Shown here in pieces: positions 11,985 to 23,975 of a DNA stretch of 64,000 nucleotides. The DNA lies in NCBI GenBank assembly GCA_033239005.1, contig BSQZ01000040.1, positions 5,884,599 to 5,948,598 of the forward strand, written 5' to 3'. A program made the translations under genes and the position numbers. Below the pieces are notes generated by a model. That model searched no databases and was not told the DNA's origin. It was given only the letters and a program-made list of their open reading frames with translations. How positions within the stretch are numbered: position 1 is the first letter of the stretch; each line of letters opens with the position of its first letter. The DNA is from Lamellibrachia satsuma (Eukaryota > Annelida > Polychaeta > Sabellida > Siboglinidae).

Positions 11985-14590
11985 CGTTATATTCTTAATT
12001 ATTGGCGATTGAACATTGTTTTGGTGAGCGGTCAACTGGATCGGTTGCCACACGCCTACCAGGAATAAGCTGCCGAGCCAGTTTTCGTCAGGTGCGTGTA
12101 TCAGTCTACCAGAATGTCGCAAAGTGCATCCCAAGCGATCTATTGAACACTGCTAACAACTTTAGTGACATGTGACCACGTTTGGGTGTGTTCCAATTTG
12201 CTGCATCAGTAACTCTATTATGTAAACATGTTGACTTTCATCGGCTATCAGCTACGGGCCATAGGGGCCAACATTATGAAGACGAACTTAACGGTACCAC
12301 TCAAAACACTCCTTACTCTTCGATCACTAAATATACGTGCAACTTCCAGAACGCACCGGGGAACTACTTTTGGAATAAACCATTTTCGCCCAATTTCTTC
12401 CGAAATAACAACTGGAAGATGATTAAGAACGAACATTGAACACATACACAAGGGGAGAATTAATCTAACAAATCTAGTTGACTTCTGTCAACAAACTGAC
12501 ACAAGGAATAATGTTATCTGCGTACTACTAAATGCACGATCAATATGTAACAAAGCATTGACTGTGAAGGAACACTCGTTGGATCATGGTGGAGATTTTA
12601 TGTTTTTAACAGAAACCTGGAGTAAACCGAATAAAACTGCTGTTGTCAACAAATTAACTCCACCAGGTTACATCTATATAGGATATAGGAGAATGTCGTT
12701 CAGCTAAGCGCGGAGGCGGCGTTGGAATACTATACAAGTCAGAATATAAATTGCGAAAGACAACAACTAAGCGATATGAGACCTTTGAATATGTGGACGT
12801 TAAATCAACACAAACATTGAGACCTATGCGTGTTGTCAACATTTATCGTCCACCGACAACATTCCCTATTTGGTGGCTACAGTAAATAACAGCTTCGAAC
12901 AAAGAATATTTCCTAACACGCTGAGAACTGCAGTTGTGAAAGCACTGCTGAAAAGTGACACGATAAACAAAGATCTGCTAAAAAACTACAGACCAGTCTC
13001 CAACATAGCGTTCATCGGCAAAGTATTAGAGAAAGTTGCAGTCCATCGGCTAACAGAACACCTAGCTATGAATGGACTGCACGAAGAATACCAGTCTGCA
13101 TACAAGACACTGCACAGTACCGAGACAGCCATGTTGAGAGTAAAGCGTGACATTGTTGGAGTTCTTGACAGGAACCATGCTATGATGTTTGTCATGCTAA
13201 ATCTATCAGCAGCATTTGACACTATCGATCATGCACACTTGTTTAAACTTCTGCAAGATGAATACGGTGTGCGTGGAACGGCACTAGCTTTGTTCCGGAC
13301 ATACATGGAAGACCGCACCTATCGCGTCCAGATTGACTCAACAACATCAGAGCATATTCCTCTACAGTGTGGTGTACCACAGGGCTCGGTCCTTGGGCCA
13401 GTTATATTTACTCTGTACACCACGACAATGCAGCGCATAATATTATTCAGAAGACATGGAGTACACTATCACAAATATGCTGATGACATTAAACTAGATG
13501 CATCCTTCAATCCAGCTGTGCCGGGCGACCAAGCAGAAACAGTGAGGCAACTCACAGACTGTATTAGTTAGACGATGGATGACTCTTCGTATGCTAAAGT
13601 TAAATGATGACAAAACTGAGATGATTATTTTTATATCAAAACATCATCTCAAGTTACATGGAGTTTGCTCTATGAACATTGGAGCTGACATAATTTCACC
13701 AGTAGACTGCGTACGAAATTTGGAAGTTTATATGGATCAACATCTGACGATGACACATCATGTGACAGCTGTGTGTGCTGCTTGTAATTATCATATATAC
13801 AAACTATCATCAATACGTCACTATCTCACAACACTTGTGACCTTTCGCCTAGATTACAGTCTCAAGTCTACTTGAGACTGTAATTCGATCTTGGTTAACC
13901 TTCCGGCATCACAGATACTTCGACTGCAACGATTACAGAACAATGCTGCTAGACTAATTACGCGCACCAGTAGGCACGACCACATAACACCAGTCTTAAG
14001 GGGCTTACACTGGCTGCCGGTAGCAAGTCGAATACATTTCAAGGTGCTAGTGTTGGCGTACTGATGTGTCAATGGTTTGGCGCCGACTTACTTGGCCAAA
14101 CCTTTACACATCCGAACTCCTGATGGGCGTCTACGCAAGGACTATGCGCCAACACTGCACCAATGCATCACTAAGAAGAGCATTGGTGAATCTGCATTTG
14201 GAACAACAGCGCCTCGACTTTGGAATTCATTGCCCGCAGACATTCATAATTCCAAGACGCTAAAGATTTTTAGGAAGTCTTTAAAAATTCACATTTTTAT
14301 TGGTCACTTAAAATATATGTAAATGAAGATAATATTATGTGATGGACTCTATGGATGGACTATTTGTGATGTGCATTAATTTTGCATTATGATTATCGCC
14401 ATATTTTAAGGTTTTTTTTAATTATCTTATTTATTTATTTATTTCTAAAGTAATTTTATTTATTTATTCGGCGTTTACACATGTGTGTTTATAGTTAAAT
14501 AGTATTTTATACCATGTACAGCGCACTGATCCATATAGTGGGAAGTAGTGCTTTTAAAAATGCTGTATTATTATTATTATTATCTGCTGG
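11985..14590 (+). mobile_element. L2/CR1-like LINE with endonuclease and RT remnants
   Basis: An APE-type endonuclease start is visible near 12500-12700 (ICVLLNARSICNK, FLTETWS). The RT follows at 12870-13571 with blocks NYRPVSNIAFIGKVLEK, LNLSAAFDTIDH, CGVPQGSVLGPV and the catalytic YADD in HKYADDIKL. The C-terminal part continues at 13579-13875 and in other frames to 14322 (APTYLAKPLHIRTPDGRLR, APRLWNSLPADI). The endonuclease and RT are fused by a deletion near 12860. Further damage is a stop and shift near 13571 and a 21-base palindromic insertion at 13858-13878. The tail has ATTT repeats and ends in (ATT)5 near 14566-14582. The 5' boundary is approximate. It interrupts the minus-strand LINE on either side. 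Confidence 0.8.
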
Positions 14591-15828
14591 ATTTGTGTTC
14601 CGTCTGTAATAATTTTTAACAAATCTGGCAGCAGAGTGTTGTACTCTTTCAAGGCTTGTAATTTGTGAAGTGGTGTGAGGATTCCATATGGGTGACGAGT
14701 GCTCGAGTTTTGGCCGGATTAGCATGTTTTAGGCTGTTTGTTTAACTTCGGGTTTACATGGGACAAGAGTTCGTTTAATCATGCCCAAAACTTTCGAAGA
14801 TTTTTAAGTTATGTCAGTGACATGATTTGTCCAGGTTAATTTGGAATCCAATTTTACTCCGAGATATGAGTGGCTGGATACAGTGGATAATATCTGGCCA
14901 AAAAGCGAATACGTGTGTGGGCTGGGTTTAGGTTTGTTTGTTATTGGAAGGTGGACACATTTAGATACATTAAATTCCATTTGTCAATTGCCTCACTATT
15001 TTTGGAGTTGGTTTAGGTCAGTTTGGAGAATTTCGTAGTCGGTTTTGGAAGACATTTGACGATATATAATACTATCATCTGCATAAAGGCTTATGGAAGA
15101 GTTGCTGTTCCCATCTATGTCATTTATGTAAAATAAGAAGAGGACAGGTCCTAGAACTGAACTCTGTTTGACACCAGATGTGACATCTGTTATATCCGAC
15201 AGGGATCCGTTAACTGTGACTCTCTGTTTGCGGTTGGATAGAAGATTTGATCAAATTTTTAGTGTTTCCAGTGATTCCGTAGGAGGTCAATTTTGATAGA
15301 AGACGTATATGAGGCACTTTGTTTAAGGCTTTGGTAAAGTCAAGCAGAATCATCAAGTCCTGGACTGTCTCAATGAGTTGAGATTCACAAGATAGTCCCG
15401 ACTGGAATCCGTGTTCGAAGGGGAGAATGATGTTATGCTTGTGCAGGTGTTTCCACATGTTGCTTAGGATGTTATGCTCCATTATTTTACAGAGGATGCA
15501 GGTAAGTGATATGCGTCTGTAGTGAGCAGGGTCAGATTTGTGGCTCTTCTTGTGTATGGGAGTTACTAATGCTTGTAGCCTGTCGTTAGAAAGTTTATGT
15601 TTTTAAGTGTTGTATGATTGTCTTTAAGGACTCTGGCTGGGAGTTTACCCGTGTTGTATGATTGTTAGAACTCTGGCTGGGAGTTCATCTGGGCATGTAG
15701 CTTTGTTCTTGTTTAGATTTTCCAACTGCTTTGTTATGCCATCTATGCCAATTTCGAGAAGGGGGATGTAGGGGTAAGTAGATGGGGCTATTTGGGGGGA
15801 TGGGGTGCTTTTCTTGGGTAAATACAGA
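14591..15828 (-). mobile_element. jockey/CR1-like LINE RT (proximal piece of the split element)
   Basis: Read on the minus strand from 15828 downward: HKKSHKSDPAHYRRISLTC and CILCKIMEHNIL (palm block), MILLDFTKALNKVPH (AFDxVxH region), SSVLGPVLFLFYINDI, the catalytic YADD in SLYADDSIIYRQ near 15075, and finally LERVQHSAARFVKNYY near 14610. Several frameshifts show it is inactive. The endonuclease half is missing; the 5' end abuts the 37-bp array at 15829. A YADD-type RT with this C-terminal layout fits jockey/CR1 clades. Confidence 0.75.
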
Positions 15829-16462
15829 GCTACTCTCGTGTACAGTTACTTCAATGTGTTACACACATACTCTCGTGTACAGTTACTTCGATGTGTTAAA
15901 CGCATACTCTCGTGTACATTTATTTCAATGTGTTACACGCATACTTTTGTGTACAGGTACTTCAATTTGTTACACGCAAACTCTCGTGCACACTTACTTC
16001 AATGTGTTAAATGCATACTCTCGTGTACATTTATTTCAATGTGTTACACACGTACTCTCGTGTACAGTTACTTCAATGTGTTACACGCATACTCTCGTGT
16101 ACAGTTACTTCAATGTGTTAAACGCATACTCTCATGTACATTTATTTCAATATGTTACACGCGTACTCTCATGTACGGTTACTTCAATGTGTTTCACGCG
16201 TACACTCGGTACAGTTACTTCAACGTGTTACATGCATACTCTCGGTACAGTTACTTCAACGTGTTACACGCGTACAGTCGGTACAGCTATTTCGTTGTTA
16301 CACGCGTACACTCGTGTACAGCTACTTCAATGTTTTACATGGGTACTCTTGTGTACTGTTATTTCAATGTGTTACACGCATACTCTCATGTACTTTTACT
16401 TCAGTATGTTACACATGTACTCTCGTGTTCAGTTACTTCAATGTGTTACCATGTACTCTCGT
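15829..16462. repeat. 37-bp minisatellite, right block
   Basis: About 17 imperfect copies of the same unit as at 10490-11221, in the same orientation. It starts with TACTCTCGTGTACAG, roughly where the left block stopped. The overlapping ORFs of about 234-257 codons are repeat artefacts. Confidence 0.9.
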
Positions 16463-16904
16463 ACACAATTTCAGCTCCCATGGTTCCACACACAAGAACA
16501 CAATACTAGGATCAGTATATAGATCACCAGACCTAAGTACAAGGTACGTATTTATTCAGAATCTTGATAGAATACGCAAACAACTCCAGAATGAAAACAT
16601 AAACATTGTTATCTGTGGCGATACAAACATCATTATCTGTGGCGATACAAACATCATTATCTGTGGAGGCACAAACATCATTATCTGTGGTGATACAAAC
16701 GTCATTATCTGTGGTGATTCAAACGTCATTATCGTTTGTGACACAAACACCGTTTTCTGTGGTGAAACAAACATCATTATATATGATTACATAAACAACA
16801 TTATCGGTGGTAATACAAACATCATAATATGTGGTGACACAAATATCATTATATGTGGTGACAAAAACATCATTATCTGTTGTGATACAAACATCATTAT
16901 ATGT
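16463..16904 (+). repeat. LINE endonuclease fragment expanded into a 24-bp coding minisatellite
   Basis: The + frame reads TILGSVYRSPDLSTRYVFIQ, a normal APE-type LINE endonuclease segment, and then reaches INIVICGDTNI, the GDxN metal/catalytic block. From about 16606 that block repeats about 12 times with a 24-base period, encoding variants of IICGDTNI (GDTN, GGTN, GDSN, GETN, GDKN). Copies differ from one another, so the array is not brand new. It ends at a stop at 16905 where a different LINE fragment begins. Confidence 0.85.
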
Positions 16905-17600
16905 TGAGAATGAGCCAGGAGAAGACGGAAGTGATGTGGTTGGGACATCAGAGAGATAACTTGAACATTAGTTTGGATGTTAAGGAGATCAACAAAGTGG
17001 GTGGCTTTGTGTATCTTGGAGGAATGGCTAATGAGAATGGGCATTCAGAGGTAGAAGTGCGATGTAGGATACAACAAGGAGCGAATGCTTGGGGAAAGGT
17101 AGTGGGAGTCATGTTGGAAAAAACATTTTGGAAAGGTTGAAAAGGGAAGTCCTGAGAGCTTTTGTTACACCAGTATGCCTGTATCTGTATCTGTAGACAG
17201 TGGCTTTGACAGAACAACAACAGCAGCTGCAAGTTTAGTTCTGGGTAAGTCAAATAACAAGAACAAAGAAGGTTGACGAAAGAAGGATGAACGACCTGAG
17301 GAAAGATGGGATGCAACAGGACAGCTGAACATGAAGATGGGTGAGAAGCACCGTAAGATGGGAATGCGGCATGGTAAGGATGGATGCAGACAAGCTAGCA
17401 AAGAGAGTGGAAGATAGAGATGAAAAAACATCAAGAATGCAAGAAAAGTGGAAGCGAACAGCTAAGATGGAAGGACTGCGTGAGGTGGGATACGAGAAGA
17501 TCGGGGGAGAATAAAAGATGGGGGGCGGCCATTAGACAAGTTTGGAAAGAAACAACAGAAAGAGTGGCTCGACAATATTTTACCTGGCCTTAACCCATGT
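16905..17600 (+). mobile_element. LINE RT C-terminal fragment (family carried in each tandem unit), copy A
   Basis: The + strand encodes EKTEVMWLGHQ, then FVYLGGMANENGHSEVEVR and RIQQGANAWGKVVGVMLEK, the thumb region of a common animal LINE. It degrades through frameshifts over the next 400 bases. It corresponds to the fragment inside the intron of units B to F but lacks their upstream RT part, because the 24-bp array joins it at 16905. Confidence 0.7.
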
Positions 17601-17882
17601 ACAGCAGGGAACAAAGAGGAAAAGCACCGTTAGTTTGGTAAACAAAAAGTTATGTTTAATAATTAATAATATATGATCAGCATTTTCATAAACAGTGCAT
17701 AAATTGCTTACGAGAAAAAACATTTTAATTAAAAATTTGCTAAATTGTAGCACCCCTCTACAGACATGGGGTTGTGTGACCATGATGCACCATTTAGAAA
17801 TCTGGTGCCTATGAAAGTAACATGATTCTCTCCAGAGCCTTTTTCTCATGACACACCTATCTCACTGGCTGACCTATCTCAC

Positions 17883-18173
17883 GTGTGACGAGGCTGCCAT
17901 CATTGCTGACCATGACGCTCCACAACTGGATAGTGGACTGCAAGGTGGCGGGCTCCATCCTGTTACAGTTCTCCTGGCCAATGTTGAGCACATTGGCATT
18001 GAAGATCTATCAAATCCTTCAGACGACACGGACTAGTCCACGAAAATTGGCAATTTATGGCACCAACCTGTAACAACACACAAAGTGGGGATAGACAAGA
18101 GCGATCCGACTGAAGTGACTCTTGATGTTGTTCACTCTTGGTCCACCAAAATTGTCCCTGGCTGCCGCAGCAC
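17883..18173 (-). pseudogene. KCTD3-like: KCTD3/SHKBP1-like pseudogene unit A (two exons)
   Basis: Exon 18068-18173 (106 bp) has acceptor TTTTTACAG and donor GTTGGT. On the minus strand it encodes VNNIKSHFSRIALVYPHFVC, followed by CYR; KCTD3/SHKBP1 has a matching block around AYxHFxVCYR between its BTB domain and WD-like repeats. The second exon, from 17883 to about 18010, encodes FNANVLNIGQENCNRM and STIQLWSVMVSNDGS, matching the next KCTD3 block (NAKV, IILWSV), with donor GTGAGA. Family members bind or regulate channels and adaptor proteins; this fragment cannot do so alone. Downstream exons are absent: the unit is cut off at the LINE fragment below 17600. The last exon of unit B ends only about 490 bases away (18660), with no promoter-like cluster between. 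Confidence 0.7.
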
Positions 18174-18311
18174 CTGTAAAAAGACCTCGAGTAAAGGTAT
18201 GTTTATGTTTACACAGCACTGTATCTAGTCGGACGCGTTGTGAGGCACACATCATACATAACTGTATAAACCACAGACAACTGTCATTGCCACTGTTGTT
18301 ATTGTCATTTA

Positions 18312-18461
18312 GGCATTGCCATTGTCAGTAATGTCACATATGACAATACCACTGCTGCTGTTTACAAAGGCAATGCGCTACCACCCGAATCCAACCCAAC
18401 AATGCCAACACAACACAAGGGAATCATTTGTCTGCATCGTTTAATATGTTTCAATGAACAG
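18312..18461 (+). other. Unassigned exon-like open block (unit A/B junction only)
   Basis: A + strand open segment follows a pyrimidine-rich TGTCATTTAG and ends before GTAATC. It reads VSNVTYDNTTAAVYKGNALP and continues open to FNEQ. It is not found at the equivalent place in the other units. I do not recognise it; it may be a chance ORF. Confidence 0.2.
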
Positions 18462-18604
18462 GTAATCTCTGAAGCCATCAACCTACAGACGAGTTCGTCT
18501 TTTCGTGTTGCATAAACAACAGCTCAGTCATTGACCAGTTGACCTACACAGCACTTTTTAAAGAGCACTTTGTGAAAGTGGATTCATAGGTCAGACAACG
18601 ATTT

Positions 18605-18655
18605 CAGGGAGGGAGAGAGGAAGGGAGAGAGGGAAGGATGGAGGGAGGAAGGGAC
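18605..18655. repeat. Purine-rich (GGGA)n-like tract
   Basis: About 50 bases of G/A-only sequence with GGGAGAGAGG-type repeats, directly beside the donor of the exon at 18660-18845. It is unique to this unit; the other units have unrelated sequence here. Confidence 0.85.
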
Positions 18656-21600
18656 TTACCATATGCTTCTGGGAAAGTCTCAGCTGAAAGATGCACAACA
18701 ACCAACTCACTCCTTCGTGGTGATGTCCTACTCAAGAGAGATTGAGTCCACCGCTGACCCATTACGTCTGGAATGATATACACAGACGTCGTGATTTCGT
18801 CCTCCCAACGCCCAGTAAATGAATGGGAAAAAATTTCTACAGTTTCTGTTAATGCAGGCCATGTGCATATGTTAAAAAACAATATATACACATATCTTGT
18901 TACACATAGATGTAAGAAAAACTTTTAAATGTTTCCTTTTCTGTCTGAATCAATCAATGGTTCCATTCCAAAAATGTATATGATTCTAACTAGATGAAAC
19001 ATTACATCTATATTACACATATGTTGAATAATGGTGGAATGATAGGATGAACATTTGAAGCAGTGTGCCGACGACCATGGGAGGATGAACATTTGCAGCA
19101 GTAAGAATACCCCGAAAAGCCATATTGGTGCACCCTGGGGCAAGACAGCCATCCATATACCGGGGCAGTTCGATTTACAACTCCTTCCCCGTGTTTTTAG
19201 TTTAGTTTTGTCATATTTGATCGCCCTGACAGTACATGGCAAAGTCAGTTTAGGTTGCCCAACCATGGCAATGTGTTCTTTTGACTGCCGAGTACAACAA
19301 AGATACGTCATGCCTGGACGATTCTGTTCGAACGCAGCAACAAGTTGAATGTTAAACCTCTAACCGTGCACAACATACCGAAATAAGGAGTTATGTACCA
19401 TATTGCTTCGTCTATATAAACATTGTCTGAATAATAATACATACATACACACATTAAAATATTATGATAGTACAAAGGCTATAACAGTTGTCAAGTAAAA
19501 ATGGAGTTAGCACATAAAACATACCTTCCAATTTATAAATTGATGAAATGTTATAAAAGTGTTATATGCACGTATTTCCACAGTGACTGGGAGTGGTAGT
19601 GTTTAAATGTTTAGTGTCATTGTAAAATTAAAACAAATGCCTCTTTCCTTTGTATACAGATGATACAATTCAGAAAATAGTAATAACTTATCGTACTCAA
19701 TATAACCAGGATGCATGTAATTCCAAAAACAATGCCCCGAAAGCGGCGGTGCGCAGAAGAGTTGCACGAGTCATGGTATGATCGCTGCCCCAGTCGAACA
19801 AACACGGAAAGGACTTTTTTTGCTAGTAATGCAGTGGCTTGATACGTAGTAAAATTTAACGGTTCATCTAAGTTAGCATCTCCCTGATTGTATACCTACC
19901 AATATTATCTGGACAATATCTCATCATTAACTCCACGGACAGTATTCCAGCAATACTGTTTATTAGACAATATCTCTTCAGAAGTATATCCTGGATATTG
20001 TTCTGCCACTGCATTACACACAGAATGCCTGCAAAGTGTACACATACCGAAGTTGTTTTTCGGCTATCTTTGCAATGAATTACAGTCAGTTGATAGTAAA
20101 TTATTAAAACATCAGTGAACAATGTAATTTGCTGGCTCAGTAACTTGATTAAATGCAAATTTTAAGGTGGATACTCGAATGTTAATTGTATTTCTTTTCC
20201 TAAATAACAACATTCTTCTTCACATAAAGGGCGGGTCCAGTCTCAGAAAAAATCCTGTTAATGTGACTTACCAAAGTTGTTTCTGTGGATATACTGAAGG
20301 AGTGTTCCACCATCTCTACGGAGATAACCTTGAAAGATGCCAAGGCCACTAAATGGGCTGTGTAGTGGTGATTCATAGGAATCAGGTCACGTTCCACGTA
20401 TGTACATGGTTGTACTCAGAACACACTGCAAACACAGCAGTGAGCTACAGTGATTCACTTTCCTTTATTCAAGCACCTGATACTGATAAGCCGCGTCTTA
20501 TCAAATGAAAGCTGATATGATCATAATCAATGCTTCAATTTGGATTACTTGAAAAGAAAACCAAGGTTTTACTTGTATATTTTATATAAATGTGGATGTC
20601 AGAGTATATGTAATTGATGGCCCACTAAAAATCAACCCATAAATGTAACATAGTCACCATCATGAAATAAAGCTTTTCCAGGTATATTTGAATAATTTCC
20701 AAAGACATATACTTGAGAATTGGACCTACCACAGACGAGATTCTTCGATGACAACATCACCTTAGTGATGGGACTGGTGTGTACAGAGAACGTCTGGAAG
20801 AGCTGTGGGCCCTGTCCAATTGACTCTGGGTGCTGCAGAACGACATGCGCAGCTCCCGAAATTGTCCAGTAGGCTATCTCAATCCATTTCCCACTCCGGG
20901 CTGAAAACAGTAAAACAATGTACACCACAAAACAGCCCTGCTTGAAAAGGAGCAACTTGCATATTAGCGTAAGAAATATAATCAACACATCTAAATGAGA
21001 CGTTAGTGTTAACTGTAGTTTCTCTGAATTAGTCATTATTTCTAACATTTAGTTCTAACATTCTAGATAAATGTAGCAAGCAGGGAGACTCACCTGTTGT
21101 GGGGGCGAGATAGACACTGAGGGTTGTGACACTGTCCCTACTATGGTATGTGTCCTTCATACGCAGCGGGAACTTCTGCGTATTTGTAGGTAGGGTGCAG
21201 AAACAATACTCAATCAGCTTTAGTTTTCAATACCTGCATACACATATTATGTCTACTCTATCTAATATATAAAGAAGTTTATGTTGGTATGTCAGTTGTG
21301 TCCTATTCACGGACGTATTTGTGGGCCAATCTAGATGAAACTGTACAAGGTGACACAGGAGACCCTTCTGACGAACATGGAGGGTTATATGGGGAACATC
21401 AATATGGGCCCCCGGGGTGGGAATTTCATTTTAAAAAGGCTTTATTTTGCTTTCTATGTCATCATAAAGATAACAATTATGGCTGCGTTTTTCATATCGA
21501 TACCAGTATTACACCAACTACTGTCCTATCAGTACACCAGCTTATATTAAATGTGTGGCCGTGGTGAGAATCCTTGTTGACCACCACTGTCTCCGGGCCT

Positions 21601-21799
21601 GGGAAGCTTTGGTGGATTCTGATCAATTCAGCCTTGTTCTCAGTTTCTCGTCAACCAAACTGGCTTTCTGCATCCTCTAGCACCATATCTGTAAAAATCA
21701 AACATCTTCTTCCTTGTAAGGTGGCCAAAGTACCGAAGCTTTCTTGTCATCACTGTTCTCAATAGTCAACAATTGTTTTCGATTTTACTTACATAGTCA

Positions 21800-22640
21800 T
21801 TTTTTTTTCAATCCAGCTAATAACCAACAATCTTCTATAGCATCGGACCTCAAGAGCGGCAACGTGCTTTTTGCCTGCCCTTTTCAAAGTCTAACACCAC
21901 CTACCTACGTAGCATATCAATCCGTTGTTACCAGCCTGGCATAGATAATGACCCAACCGTGTCATACCTTGTCACTGGAACCATGTTCTTTACCTACAAT
22001 ACATTTCCTCTGCAGAAGCTGAACGAATGATACTGCATTCCACAAAGAGCACTACATGTACTAGTGTTTACGTAAATCCTGGTTAAATCATGGTTAATAA
22101 AGGAACAATTTAACTAACAAATTATCTTGGACGGATATATCACTTTAGCTTCTTTTAATCCAGCCAATAAACAACCACCTTCTATAGCATCGCATCTCAA
22201 GAGCGGCAACGCTGTTTTTGACTGCCCTTTTCATAGTCTTACACCACCTACCTACGTAGCATATCAATCCGTTGTTACCAGCCAGGAATAGATAATGACC
22301 CAACCGTGTCATAGCTTGTCACTTAAACCATGTCCTGTACCTACAACAGAACAGTAATATGTGCAGTCTTTGCACATTTCTACGGATTTGTTACATTTCC
22401 TCTGCAGAAGTTGAATGAATGATACTATACTACTGGAATAGATAATGACCCAACCGTGTCATACCTTGTCACTGGAACCATGTTCTTTACCTACAATACA
22501 TTTCCTCTGCAGAAGCTGAAAGAATGATACTGCATTCCACAAAGAGCACTACATGTACTAGTGTTTATGTCAATCCTGGTTAAATCATGGTTAATAAAGG
22601 AACAATTTAACTAACAAATTATCTTGGACGGTTATAACAC
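21800..22640. repeat. Local tandem duplication, about 2.6 copies of an about 330-bp segment
   Basis: Segments at about 21809-22135, 22155-22420 and 22436-22632 share long runs such as GACCCAACCGTGTCATA and CACCACCTACCTACGTAGCA. It lies in the unit B intron between the 77-bp array and the exon at 21094, and is absent from units C, D and F. No coding potential is seen. Confidence 0.8.
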
Positions 22641-22683
22641 AGTATGCTATTAATATTTTCTGACTTTCTATTGTAAAAAGCGC

Positions 22684-23058
22684 ATGCAAACTGCGTTTTA
22701 TTCATGTGATTACTTGCCAGTTCTGTGTCATGGCATGCCACACCAAAACCTTGCTTGTCTTGCTGAGTACAGCCACCATCAGATAATTACCTGCCAGTTT
22801 TGTGTCATGGCATGCCACACCCCGACCGTGCCTGTTTTACTGAGTGTAGCCACCTTGAGAAAATTACCTGCTAGTTTTGTGTCATGACATAAAACACACC
22901 GACCTTGCCTCTCCTACTGAGTACAGCCACCGTGAGCGAATTACCTGCCAGTTCTGTGCTGCGGAATGCCACACCCCGACTTTGACTTTCTTACTGAGCA
23001 CAGCCACCGTGAAAGATTTAACTGCCAGTTCTGTGTCATGGTGTGCAACACTTAGACT
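22684..23058 (-). repeat. 77-bp minisatellite derived from a KCTD3-like WD exon, about 5 copies
   Basis: The unit is about 77 bases and holds the exon segment encoding KVGVWHSxAxNWQ plus its GTAATT donor and the start of the intron. Copies have diverged from each other; the one nearest 22980 retains the clearest exon reading. The same unit occurs as about 2 copies in units C, D and F and about 5 in unit E. Confidence 0.85.
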
Positions 23059-23059
23059 T

Positions 23060-23975
23060 GTCATGTTCTTGAGAACAAAAAGAAGAGTTGTGGTTGGATA
23101 TGGGTTGTCGGAAGAGTTTCCAGTTAACATCGGTTAGAGGCAAGGAAGTGATCCTTTCCTCTTTATCATAGTGCTGGCACTAATCACCAGGAAGATCCGC
23201 ATAAAGGATGTTCTCATGTAGGTGTTGTATGCAAATGATCTGGCCATGACAGCAGACAACAAACAAGAACTACAGGAAGTGTTGGCGGAATGGAAGGCGG
23301 TGTTCAAGAAGCACGGATTGAAAATGAGCCGAAGGTAGGTTGGACATCAGACAGAGGATTTTAGTTTGGATGGTAAGGAGATCAACCAAGTGGATGGTTT
23401 GTGTACCTTGGAGGAATGATTAAGGAGGATGGGCATTCAGAGTTAGAAATGCGATGTCGGATACAACAGGGAGCGAATGCTCGGGGAAAGGTAGAGGGAG
23501 TCATGTTGGACAGAAACATTTTGTAAAGCTTAAAAGTCCTGAGAGTTTGCGTTACACAAGCATGCCTGCATCTGGAGACAGTGGCGTTGACAGAACAACA
23601 ATAGCAGCTGCAAGTTTGATTATGGGTTCGTCGAACATCACGAAAAAAAAGGGTTGACGGAAGAAGGATGAACAACCTGAGGAAAGATGGGACGCAACAG
23701 GAAGATTGGTGACAAGCAAGGTGATATGGGCAGGCCACATGGTAAGGATGGATGCAGACAAACTAGTATAGAGAGTGGAAGAGAGAGGTGGAAAACATCA
23801 AGAATGCAAGAAAAGGGGAAACGAACAGCTAAAATGGAAGGAATGCCTGTGGTGGGATACGAGAAGATCGGGGGAGGATGAAACATGGAGAGGGGGCGGA
23901 AAGTATGAAAAGAATCAACAGAAAGAGTGACTCGACAATATTTTACCAGAACCTAACCCATGTACAGCAGGGAAC
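23060..23975 (+). mobile_element. Antisense LINE RT fragment in the KCTD3-like intron, unit B
   Basis: The + strand reads VVVGYGLSEEFPVNIG, then the catalytic region in which YADD has become YAND (LYANDLAM near 23228), a linker, and RIQQGANARGKVEGVMLD. Stops and frameshifts are frequent. It sits at the same place in every unit, so it was inserted before the segmental amplification. Confidence 0.75.

Noticed and set aside
15782..16907. Three overlapping ORFs of 234-257 codons
   Set aside because: Same minisatellite artefact; only the endonuclease-like part after 16463 in one frame reflects a real ancestral protein.
19900..20063. Block reading HQQYFWNIV-like sequence in sister units, considered as the next KCTD3 exon (DDQQVFIQKVV)
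   Set aside because: Similarity is weak and the phase set by the preceding donor does not give that frame, so it is left unassigned.
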